Shown in pieces: positions 1 through 8,262 of a stretch of DNA of 64,000 nucleotides. Numbering within the stretch: the first letter of the stretch is position 1; the number at the start of each line of letters is the position of its first letter. The translations under genes and the position numbers were made by a program. The stretch lies in NCBI RefSeq assembly GCF_000722545.1, contig NZ_JNVM01000002.1, positions 1-64,000 on the forward strand. The letters run 5' to 3'. Source of the DNA: Paenibacillus tyrphae (lineage in GTDB: Bacteria; Bacillota; Bacilli; Paenibacillales; NBRC-103111). The notes beneath the pieces were generated by a model. The model made no database searches. It was not told the DNA's origin and worked only from the letters and a program-made list of their open reading frames with translations.

Positions 1-100
1 CTCTGTTCGCAAGAATCCCCCATCTCAGCGCCATTAGCGCAGGTGGTGGGAGTGTTCAAGACTAGGATTAGTTCATGCTCCTTGAGAGCTCGTTTCTCCG

Positions 101-814
101 TTACCAATGCTTGACGTCAATCGAGCCCAATCCTGCCACAGCCGTTATTTCCGACCCGGAAGATGTCGTGATCCGTTTCGTTCGGGGCAAAACACCCTCA
201 TCGTGAGCGACGAATTCGACCGCGGGCAAGAGCAAGTCCACCCCGCCGAACCCGCAATGAACGTGAATACGATTCGGGCCTTCCAGCTCGGTCCATCCCA
301 GCGTAGCGCTTCCTACGTTCAGCCGGATATCCGCCTCCCCCTGCAGTTCGTTCAACGAAACATCTCCCGTGTGCAGCTTGATCCGCATCTTGGAAGAGTG
401 CGTGATCCCGGACACTTCACCGAATGTCCCCCGGATGTCAATGTCGCCTCTGCCTCCGTCCAAGATTACAACACCCGCCGTGAATTTTGCCAGAACCTTC
501 GTTTCCGGGGGCACATGGGCTTCAATGAGAATTTTTTGCTTTTGTCCGTTTTTGAGGTAAGAGACAAAGTTGCTACCCTCATACCGCAGCGCGCCGCCGG
601 AGCAGAATAACCGTTGAGGCAGCAGATGGGATTCGCCGGCAGCCACAACGCTAATCTCATCCTCCGCATCAAAACAAATCAGCAGGTTGCCCAGCGTATG
701 CACGTCGATGCGAAATTCCCGGATCCCTTCGGCGGGAAACCGCTGATTGATTTGGGCATTCCGGATCGCTCCTTTTGGAAAAGTCGACAGGGATTTAGGC
801 GTTCTTAAAGCCAT
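101..814 (-). CDS. DUF4097-like beta-repeat hypothetical protein
   Basis: A 237-residue soluble protein with no signal peptide or membrane segment. Its middle and C-terminal parts are a run of short, regularly spaced beta-strand units with Gly/Asp turns (for example 'ILDGGRGDIDIRG', then 'LHTGDVSLNELQGEADIRLN'). This is the pattern of the DUF4097/DUF2154 bacterial adhesin-like beta-helix proteins of Bacillales. The start at 814 is backed by an AAGGAG box about 10 bases upstream. It lies downstream of the biosynthetic operon in the same direction, 143 bases past the decarboxylase stop and beyond a hairpin, so it is probably a separate transcript unless there is read-through. Its function is unknown and I see no link to the NRPS-PKS product. 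Confidence 0.6.
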   Translation of the reverse strand: MALRTPKSLSTFPKGAIRNAQINQRFPAEGIREFRIDVHTLGNLLICFDAEDEISVVAAGESHLLPQRLFCSGGALRYEGSNFVSYLKNGQKQKILIEAHVPPETKVLAKFTAGVVILDGGRGDIDIRGTFGEVSGITHSSKMRIKLHTGDVSLNELQGEADIRLNVGSATLGWTELEGPNRIHVHCGFGGVDLLLPAVEFVAHDEGVLPRTKRITTSSGSEITAVAGLGSIDVKHW

Positions 815-909
815 GGTACCTCACTCCTTTGTAGAACGGGATCCACGAAACTACAGGATTCCTTTATATGTCATTTATACCAAAACAAATTGATCGAAAC
901 AATGAGCAA

Positions 910-947
910 ACCGCCCCGTAAAGCAGCATGCCTTACGGAACGGCGGT
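910..947 (-). terminator. Hairpin at the 3' end of the NRPS-PKS operon
   Basis: Arms 910-921 and 933-947 pair as accgcc-ccgtaa with ttacgg-(aac)-ggcggt, with a 3-base bulge and an 11-base loop. It begins about 11 bases past the stop codon of the decarboxylase at 958. The minus-strand sequence after the stem is only weakly T-rich (GGTTTG), so termination may be incomplete. Confidence 0.5.
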
Positions 948-957
948 CCAGCTCCCG

Positions 958-2571
958 CTAGCCGAACGAAAGCTCCAATTCCTCGGCAATCGTCTGCTGA
1001 AGGTCCAAGATGTTCTTTATATGCTCTTCCGTCGTTAACGGATTGGCCAGTATGACCCGTAATACGACGATGGATTCCGGCAGCCCTTCGATACCGGACA
1101 GCGTAGTCCGGGAGACGAAAGACTCCCCTTGTCGTCCCTGCAATTCCTGAAGACGCTCATTGAACCGGTTAATCCGGTTGTGCTCCTCGGGGGTCAGAGT
1201 GCCGGTCCGTACCGCTTCACGCAGCGGCGCGGGGATGTAACGATAAGTTAAAATATTGATTTCGGGCTCCCCAATCAGCTCAAAGGCGTGATGATCGGCA
1301 AGCAGGCCGGCCAGCCAACGGGTTTTGCGAATGCCTTCATCGAGCAAATAGCCGTAACCTTCCCGGCCCAGTAAATGGAGTCCTGCATGCAGAAACACCG
1401 ACATCGCCGGACGGGACCCTTCCAGAGATCGACGCCCCAAATCGGAGGAGCCCCCGCGGATGATGTACTGCGCTTTTTTCTCGATCAAGGCCGCGGCTAA
1501 CGGATCCTTCAACAGAAGCAGACCCGTGCCCATCGGCAAATACATCTGCTTATGCCCGTCGATGGTGACGGTGTCCGCCCATTCGATCCCCCGGAGCTTA
1601 TGGGCGTGGGCGTCCGACAGCAGCAGCGGACCTCCCCAAGCAGCGTCTATATGAAAATGAATACGTTCCGCACGGGCCATCTCTGCCAATTTTTGCAGCG
1701 GATCGATGGCTCCGCTTTCCGTTGTGCCGGCGATGCCTACGATGGCGAGGATCCGGTCCCCCCGTTCGCGGCAAGCGGCCATCTCCTTCGCCAGCTTCGA
1801 CAGATCGATCCGGCCGCGGGAGTCGCAGCCGATCCGGATCACGCCGTCGCTCCCCAAGCCGAGAATATCCGCGGCTTTGTCGATCGAGTAATGCATCAAG
1901 GACGAGCCTATAATGACGCCCCGCCGGTATCCGTTCTTGTGCAGCGCCAGCGCGTACCCGTCCCGCTTCACGTCGTCATCCGGCGAAAGCAGCGCCGCGT
2001 TGCGCGCGATCCATAGGGCGGTCAGGTTCGAAACCGTCCCGCCCGAAGTCATCATGCCCAGCGTGCTTTCGGGATTTTGCCCGTGCTCGGCATAAAAGGA
2101 TTCGGCGCATCCATAAACCTGATGGTGCATGAACGCAAGCGTTTGCCGCTCGAGTGCAGTGAACGACTTGGACGTTTCCACTTTGACCACGTTTTGGTTT
2201 AAAGCCGTAAGCAGTCGGCTAAGCGGCCTGAAAAACATCGGCAGCGCCGAGGTCATATGGCCGATAAAGTTCGGGGATGACGTATTGATGGAATGAGGCA
2301 CGACCTCATGAACCAAGCGGCTCATATACGCTTCGGGGTGTACCGCGCTCCCGGGAACGGCTGCCTCCTGTCGGAGCAGAGACAAACGCTCCAATGCCGT
2401 ATCCGTCGTGACACGCGGAGCCCCGTACAACCCTTCAATCACTTCCGTAATGTACCGGTCCAGTCTCTCCTCCACGGCCTGCTGATCCGCAGACGGCTCA
2501 AACGCCAAGCGAAGATACTCCCTGATTTCGAGAAGCGGCTGGATGTACAATGGTTCCATAGCTTTCCTCAC
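958..2571 (-). CDS. panP: PLP-dependent aspartate 1-decarboxylase, PanP type (beta-alanine supply)
   Basis: A 537-residue group II pyridoxal-phosphate decarboxylase. Family marks are 'SPNFIGHMTSALP' near residue 105, 'TSGGTVSNLTALW' near 180, 'HFHIDAAWGGP' near 305, and the PLP-lysine motif 'TIDGHKQMYLPMGTG' near 335. These match PanP, the aspartate 1-decarboxylase that makes beta-alanine in bacteria lacking pyruvoyl PanD, better than glutamate or aromatic decarboxylases. It starts with GTG and overlaps the stop of the last NRPS gene by four bases (GTGA, 2568-2571), so it is translationally coupled to the assembly line. Module 5 of that assembly line has a beta-alanine-type A domain. I therefore infer that this enzyme makes beta-alanine for the pathway from cytoplasmic L-aspartate. 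Glutamate or diaminobutyrate as substrate is not excluded. Confidence 0.85.
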   Translation of the reverse strand: MRKAMEPLYIQPLLEIREYLRLAFEPSADQQAVEERLDRYITEVIEGLYGAPRVTTDTALERLSLLRQEAAVPGSAVHPEAYMSRLVHEVVPHSINTSSPNFIGHMTSALPMFFRPLSRLLTALNQNVVKVETSKSFTALERQTLAFMHHQVYGCAESFYAEHGQNPESTLGMMTSGGTVSNLTALWIARNAALLSPDDDVKRDGYALALHKNGYRRGVIIGSSLMHYSIDKAADILGLGSDGVIRIGCDSRGRIDLSKLAKEMAACRERGDRILAIVGIAGTTESGAIDPLQKLAEMARAERIHFHIDAAWGGPLLLSDAHAHKLRGIEWADTVTIDGHKQMYLPMGTGLLLLKDPLAAALIEKKAQYIIRGGSSDLGRRSLEGSRPAMSVFLHAGLHLLGREGYGYLLDEGIRKTRWLAGLLADHHAFELIGEPEINILTYRYIPAPLREAVRTGTLTPEEHNRINRFNERLQELQGRQGESFVSRTTLSGIEGLPESIVVLRVILANPLTTEEHIKNILDLQQTIAEELELSFG

Positions 2572-5500
2572 GCTCCCTGATGGTCTGTCTTTCCGCTGCT
2601 AGGCTGCGGCAGGAACCCGGTTTGGACAAAATAAGTAAGGTAGGTGCTCATTAAGGACCTATCCAGCTTCGTACAAGTCACACCGCTTCCCTGCAAGCCC
2701 TGATGAAGATGGGTGCAATCGTAGACAACCTGGAATTCTGAAATGCCATCCCCCCAGTCGCCGTCGAGGAGCGGCAGAACCGCCTTCGCCGCCTGATCTG
2801 CGGACTCGGCCGCCGCCTGTAGAATCCGTTCGTGCCAAATCCCGTAAGGCACCGTCCGAAGAGCATACCCGTAGTCGGCCAGGCTCTCGATCACCTCGCT
2901 CCACGTAGTCCGCGTCGGATTTACAAGATGGTACGCGCGACCGTCTGGCGTTTCCGCCCCCGACAGATGCACAATCGCCCGAGCCGCAAAATCCGCCGGC
3001 ACGATCTCCAGCTCCGCTTCCATAGCGGGAATGAGCCCCAACTGCAGCGAGGCTTTGATGATCAGCCACATAAAATCGCTCGATTGGCAGCGGCCCGTTA
3101 CGCTGTCTCCCCAGATACGGCCCGGTCGGTAAATAAGCGCGGGCAGCCCGGAGCGAGCCGCTTCCAGCACCATCCGCTCCGCTACCCATTTGCTCTGGGT
3201 ATAACCAAGCCTCAGGTCCTCGGGATGCTGCGGCAGTTCCTTCTCCATCAAAACGCCATCCTTGATATCGCGTCCCGAGAACACGTGCGTGGTCGAGACG
3301 TAGTGAAGCGTTTTGAAACGCCCGGTATTCGCCAGCCGGATCATTTCCCGGGTTCCCAGAACATTCGCCGCCTTGTGCTCGACATAGGGCGCTATAAAAT
3401 GCACCATGCTGCCGTTGTGATAAAGGGCGTCCATCTGCCCGGCCAGCCGCTCGAAGGCCGCTTCGGACAACCCCAGCCTCTCCTGCCCGAGATCGCCGGG
3501 AATGACCCTGACACGCTCCGAGACTGCTTCGTCGCGAATCCCGTATTTGGCAAGGTTGGCTTGCAGCCGCCGCATGGCCTCCTCTTCGGTACGGCCGCGG
3601 ACAAGGCAGAAAATATCGGCCGTCGTGCTTTGCAGCAGCTCGCGCAGCAGGAAGGCTCCAAGGAAGCCCGTGGCCCCTGTCAGCAAAATGTTTTGCACAG
3701 GTCTGCTCGCCTGACCGGCCGTTCCCGGATTGCGGATGGCAAACGGAAGGCTGCTCTCGCTCCATAGATCAAGCCGCGAAGCAACAAGCTCTCCCTGACC
3801 GCTCTGGATCGCTTCAACGGCGGCGCTCATCCACTCGATGGTTGGCGTCTCAAACAGCACGCGCAGCGGAATTTCGATGCCGAGTTCGTCGCGCAGCTTG
3901 AAAATAAGCTGGGTTGCGAGCAAAGAGTGGCCTCCCAGCTCGAAGAAGCTGTCCATGACGCCGATTTGCGGGATACCCAGCACGCTGCTCCAAAGCTCGG
4001 CAAGCCGCCGTTCCAGAGGAGTACGGGGTTCGACATACGGATTTTCCAGCTCCGGACGTTCGCGGCCCGGTGCCGGCAGCGCCGCCCTGTCGATTTTGCC
4101 GTTGGAAGTAAGCGGGAACGAACGTACGGTAACGCAGGCGGACGGAATAAAATAATCCGGGAGCCGCTCCTTCAACAGGCTGCGCAGCTCCGGGCTGAGT
4201 CCGCCGGGAGACGCAAGCTTCACGGGCCGGTTGGCATATGCGCCCCATTCTTCGCTTCCCTCCGAATTCCCACTTCCCGTCTGGACGATTCGTTTGTCCG
4301 GTGACAAGCCCTGACGGGTGCAGATCACATCGAAGCGGTCTTCCCGGCCGGGGCCCGCCCAATGGATCGCGATATCGTAAGGAAGGGAACACTCCAGCTC
4401 GACAAAAGCCATAGGATCGACGGCGTCTTCGCCCACCTCTTCCAGAAAGTCCCGCAGCCTGGCGTTGGGGACGCTTCGGATCGCAACGGCTTCCGCGCCC
4501 TGTCCGGCCAGATTTTGCAGCGCGCTCTCCGCATCCCGAACGGAGGTCCAGGGAAGCATTAACGGTTCAACCGTCCGCTGTTCCGAGGCGTTCACGCGCA
4601 GCAGGACATCGTAGCGAAACCGTGTCAATTCGTTCCAGCGGCTTCCTCGCTTCCACTGAATTTCGGCTTGGGCAATCTGCGGCTTGCTCTCGGCCAGCTT
4701 GACAAAAAGCTGCGGATCGAGAAGCAGCTCATGCTCGCGTTCCATTCGTTCCTTCACCCGGGAGCTTCGTTCTTCCGGCGTGAGCGCCCGTCTCGCCTTA
4801 AACTGCTCCACCGAACAATAAAAAGCTTCCTGCAGCGGCAAGCTCCGCACATCCCCGATAAACACCGTGCCTCCGGGACGAACGGCTCGCACGGCGGCAT
4901 CGAGCACCTCCAGGAAATATTCCACGCTTGGGAAATACTGAATGACCGAGTTGAGTATGACCAGATCATAAGAGCCCGGCTCTATGCCCTCCGTATGATG
5001 GGCCGGCTGCTGCCGGAGGCTCACTTGCGGCAGCTTCTCCGTCAGCGTCTCCAACCGCCGGATGGCCGTTAACGAAATGTCGGTTCCCATGTAATGCTCG
5101 CACGCCGGCGCTACCCGGAAAAGCAGCAGCCCCGTTCCGCAGCCCAGCTCCAGCACACGCTTCGGCCTCGCGTCGAGCAAGTGCTTTACCGTCGCGTCCA
5201 CCCACTCCCGCATGTCCTCCGCAGGAAGAGGCCGGCCGTCGTACAGGCTGTTCCACCCGGTGATATTGAAATCGGCGGCTTCCGCATCCGCTCCGTTCTC
5301 GTAAGTTTGATCAAATACATGCTCCCATTGCTTGGTTATTTCCACATCGTGGTCATCCGCTTCCTTCTCGATGAGATAGGCTACCAGTTGTGGATGGCCC
5401 ATGGCATCCTGCTTTACGGCCACCACGGCATCGCGGACGGCGGCATGCTGTTTCAGCGCCGCTTCGATTTCTCCCAATTCGATGCGGAAACCGCGGATTT

Positions 5501-8228
5501 TAACCTGATGATCGTTGCGTCCGAGGAACTCCAGCTCTCCAGACGGCAAGAGCCTTGCTTCATCGCCGGTTTTGTAGAGAGTGGCGCCCGGGATACCGGA
5601 GAACGGGTCCGGGACGAACCTCTCGGCCGTCAGCTCCGGACGATTCAGATACCCCCGCGATACGCCCGCTCCTCCCACATACATCTCGCCGGCGATGCCG
5701 ATCGGCACCGGCTCGCGGTTGCGGTCCAGCAGGTACAAGCTCAGATCGGGGATGGGAATCCCGATGGGGCTGCTTCGCGCATCGAGATCGGCCAGGGTCA
5801 GCGGTCTGTAGGTGACATGCACCGTAGTTTCGGTTATGCCGTACATATTGACCAGTTGGGGCCGGGCATCGCCATGCCGGTCAAACCAGCATTTGAGCGT
5901 ATGCATCTCCAACGCTTCCCCGCCGAATACAACATATCGAAGGGCTTCGAGCATCTTCGGCGGCTGCCTCTCCTCGTGCTGCGCCAGCTGGCGAAAAGCC
6001 GAAGGGGTCTGACAAAGGACGGTCACCCCTTCCGAATGCAGAAGCGCATGGAAGCTTTCCGGCGAACGGCTGACCAGATAAGGAACGACGACAAGCTTGC
6101 CTCCATAGAACAAAGCGCCCCACAGTTCCCACACCGAAAAATCGAAAGCGTGCGAGTGGAAAAGCGTCCATACGTCGCTCCGGTCAAACCCGAACCAGGC
6201 ATGCGTCTCATCGAACAAGCGGACGACGTTCCGGTGCTCCACAAGCACGCCTTTCGGCTGGCCGGTCGAACCGGAGGTGTAAATCACATAGGCCAATTGA
6301 GCGGGATCGGTCCCGAGCTCAAGCGGGGCTTGGCTCTCCGCATCCGCGTCGAAATCATCCACCGCAACGGTCGGCGCATCGAGATCGGGCAGCGTATCGA
6401 GAAGCGAAGCCTGCGTCAGCATCAAGGACAACCCGGCATCGCCGGCGATATAAGCGATCCGCTGCCTTGGATAGGCAGGATCAAGCGGGACGTAGGCGCC
6501 GCCCGCTTTGAGCACAGCCAGAATCGCGACGACAAGCTCAAGCGAACGCTCCAGATAGATGCCGACTCGGACTTCCGCCTCGACACCCAGCTGCCTGAGC
6601 CGGCGGGCCAGAGCATTGGCCCTTCCATCCAGCTCGGCATAGGTCAATGACCTGCCTTCATACGTAACGACAACAGCCTCCGGGGTAAGAGCGGCCACCT
6701 GTTCGAAGCGTTCATGAATGCAGCTTGTGACGGGCTGCAGCGATTGGGCCGCGGCTCCCCACGTCAGCATCCGCCGACGCTCCTCCTCCGGCAATAAGGC
6801 CAGGCGCTTCACCGGCAGCTGGACATTGGAAAGAATGCTGTCCGTCAACATCCGAAAGTGGGATGTCATGCGGACAACGGTTTCTGCGTCAAACAGCTCC
6901 GTCGAGTACTCGAAGAACCCGATCAGCTTGCCCTCGCTTTCCGTAAGCGAAAGCAGCAGGTCGAAGGGCGCCATCCCGTTGTGCACGGTAATGGGAGCCA
7001 GCTCCAGTCCGTTCAGCTGCGTCTTCGGAAACGGCGTGTTCTGAAAGACGAAGCCCGTCTGAAAGAACGGCGACGAAACGCTCAGATCGCGGTCGGGTTG
7101 AAGAGCCTCCACCAAACGCTCAAACGGCACATCCTGCCGGGCGTACGCTTCCAGCGCCACACGCTTCACCTGGCGGAGAACCGCCGGAAAATCGTCGTCC
7201 TCGCCAAGCTGCGAGCGCATGACGAGCGTATTAACGAAGAAGCCGATCAAGCCTTCAATCTGCGCCTGATTCCGATTGGCAATCGGACAGCCTACCGAAA
7301 TGTCCGGCGACTGGCTGTACCGATAAAGCAGCACCTTCCACACGGACAGCAGCGCCATATAGAGGGTAGCCCCTTCTTCCTGGGCAACTTGGCGCAAGCC
7401 CTCCGTCTGTGCTTCGGACAGCTCGAAGTAATGCCGCTCCCCCCGATAAGTCGGCACCGCCGAACGCGTTCGATCGTACGGCAGAGCCGCATCGGACCGC
7501 AGGCCGGCAAGCTGGTGCTTCCAATAAGCCAGCTGCTCCTCGTATTCCCCTGCCTCCATTCGCTTCCGCTGCCACTCCGAGAAATCCCCGTACTGAATCG
7601 GCAGTTCCGCCAGCGGTGAAGACTTGCCCTGGGAATAAGCTTCATAGAGCAAAGCGAGCTCCCGCTGGAAAACCCCGAGCGACCAGCCGTCGGAAATAAT
7701 ATGGTGCATGCAGATCACGAGAAGGTGATCGTTCTCCCGCAAACGGATCAGCCGGGCGCGCAGAAGCCACGAACGGGTCAAGTCGAATGGCGTCCTCGCC
7801 TCTTCCGAGAGCAGGCGGGCGGCTTCCGCCTCCCGTTCCCCTTCCGGAAGGCGGCTCAAATCCACGACCGGCAGCTCGCAGGCTCCGAACTCTTCGATTT
7901 CCTGGTAGGGGATGGCTTCCCAAACCGTAAATCGGGTGCGGAACACCTCATGACGTCGAATGATCTCGCTGAGCGCCAGCTTAAGCGCGTCCGTATTCAA
8001 TTCGCCGCTTAAACGAACGGCTCCCGGAATGTTATAGACCGGTGTCCCCGGAACCAACTGCTCCAAAAACCATATTCGCCGCTGAGCAAACGACAGCGGA
8101 AGCGGCCCCCGCCGCTCGCGCAGGCCCATTTTCCCCGCCGCGGCGTTTCCCTTCTTCCACTTTTCGAGCAGGGCCCGTTTGGCATCGGATAGATTGCCGC
8201 CAGACGGCGATGCGCTTTCATTGGACAC
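2568..8228 (-). CDS. NRPS termination module C-A-NMT-PCP-R (Thr-like, reductive release)
   Basis: An 1886-residue final NRPS. The N-terminal helix 'LSDAKRALLEKWKKG' is a linker of the type found after PKS carrier proteins. The C domain follows (from about 45; HHIISDG near 177), then an A domain (YTSGSTGQPKG near 650). The binding-pocket code reads D-F-W-C-V-G-M-V-H-K, which is the Thr code with Asn278 replaced by Cys. A SAM methyltransferase is inserted before the A-domain tail (residues about 960-1350; 'VLELGCGTG' near 1025), typical of N-methylation. The PCP has 'FFELGGHSLL' near 1430. The C-terminal thioester reductase (about 1505-1880) has an intact NADPH motif 'LLTGATGFLG' and catalytic YTQSK (near 1675), so it should release an aldehyde or alcohol. 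There is no thioesterase. It begins with GTG, with AAAGGGTGA about 9 bases upstream, 34 bases after the previous gene. Confidence 0.95.
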   Translation of the reverse strand: MSNESASPSGGNLSDAKRALLEKWKKGNAAAGKMGLRERRGPLPLSFAQRRIWFLEQLVPGTPVYNIPGAVRLSGELNTDALKLALSEIIRRHEVFRTRFTVWEAIPYQEIEEFGACELPVVDLSRLPEGEREAEAARLLSEEARTPFDLTRSWLLRARLIRLRENDHLLVICMHHIISDGWSLGVFQRELALLYEAYSQGKSSPLAELPIQYGDFSEWQRKRMEAGEYEEQLAYWKHQLAGLRSDAALPYDRTRSAVPTYRGERHYFELSEAQTEGLRQVAQEEGATLYMALLSVWKVLLYRYSQSPDISVGCPIANRNQAQIEGLIGFFVNTLVMRSQLGEDDDFPAVLRQVKRVALEAYARQDVPFERLVEALQPDRDLSVSSPFFQTGFVFQNTPFPKTQLNGLELAPITVHNGMAPFDLLLSLTESEGKLIGFFEYSTELFDAETVVRMTSHFRMLTDSILSNVQLPVKRLALLPEEERRRMLTWGAAAQSLQPVTSCIHERFEQVAALTPEAVVVTYEGRSLTYAELDGRANALARRLRQLGVEAEVRVGIYLERSLELVVAILAVLKAGGAYVPLDPAYPRQRIAYIAGDAGLSLMLTQASLLDTLPDLDAPTVAVDDFDADAESQAPLELGTDPAQLAYVIYTSGSTGQPKGVLVEHRNVVRLFDETHAWFGFDRSDVWTLFHSHAFDFSVWELWGALFYGGKLVVVPYLVSRSPESFHALLHSEGVTVLCQTPSAFRQLAQHEERQPPKMLEALRYVVFGGEALEMHTLKCWFDRHGDARPQLVNMYGITETTVHVTYRPLTLADLDARSSPIGIPIPDLSLYLLDRNREPVPIGIAGEMYVGGAGVSRGYLNRPELTAERFVPDPFSGIPGATLYKTGDEARLLPSGELEFLGRNDHQVKIRGFRIELGEIEAALKQHAAVRDAVVAVKQDAMGHPQLVAYLIEKEADDHDVEITKQWEHVFDQTYENGADAEAADFNITGWNSLYDGRPLPAEDMREWVDATVKHLLDARPKRVLELGCGTGLLLFRVAPACEHYMGTDISLTAIRRLETLTEKLPQVSLRQQPAHHTEGIEPGSYDLVILNSVIQYFPSVEYFLEVLDAAVRAVRPGGTVFIGDVRSLPLQEAFYCSVEQFKARRALTPEERSSRVKERMEREHELLLDPQLFVKLAESKPQIAQAEIQWKRGSRWNELTRFRYDVLLRVNASEQRTVEPLMLPWTSVRDAESALQNLAGQGAEAVAIRSVPNARLRDFLEEVGEDAVDPMAFVELECSLPYDIAIHWAGPGREDRFDVICTRQGLSPDKRIVQTGSGNSEGSEEWGAYANRPVKLASPGGLSPELRSLLKERLPDYFIPSACVTVRSFPLTSNGKIDRAALPAPGRERPELENPYVEPRTPLERRLAELWSSVLGIPQIGVMDSFFELGGHSLLATQLIFKLRDELGIEIPLRVLFETPTIEWMSAAVEAIQSGQGELVASRLDLWSESSLPFAIRNPGTAGQASRPVQNILLTGATGFLGAFLLRELLQSTTADIFCLVRGRTEEEAMRRLQANLAKYGIRDEAVSERVRVIPGDLGQERLGLSEAAFERLAGQMDALYHNGSMVHFIAPYVEHKAANVLGTREMIRLANTGRFKTLHYVSTTHVFSGRDIKDGVLMEKELPQHPEDLRLGYTQSKWVAERMVLEAARSGLPALIYRPGRIWGDSVTGRCQSSDFMWLIIKASLQLGLIPAMEAELEIVPADFAARAIVHLSGAETPDGRAYHLVNPTRTTWSEVIESLADYGYALRTVPYGIWHERILQAAAESADQAAKAVLPLLDGDWGDGISEFQVVYDCTHLHQGLQGSGVTCTKLDRSLMSTYLTYFVQTGFLPQPSSGKTDHQGA

Positions 8229-8262
8229 CTTCTATCACCCTTTCTCTTTCATGATCGGAGCC

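Noticed and set aside
2568..3900. Terminal reductase read as a Dieckmann (tetramate-forming) R* domain
   Set aside because: The catalytic Tyr-x3-Lys (YTQSK) and NADPH glycine motif are intact; R* domains usually lose the Tyr, so reductive release is more likely.
5094..6650. Long plus-strand open frames opposite the NRPS genes (also 11545-13224 and 31081-32892)
   Set aside because: They are antisense shadows of GC-rich NRPS coding sequence. They lack ribosome sites and family motifs, and the minus-strand frame holds clear catalytic domains.
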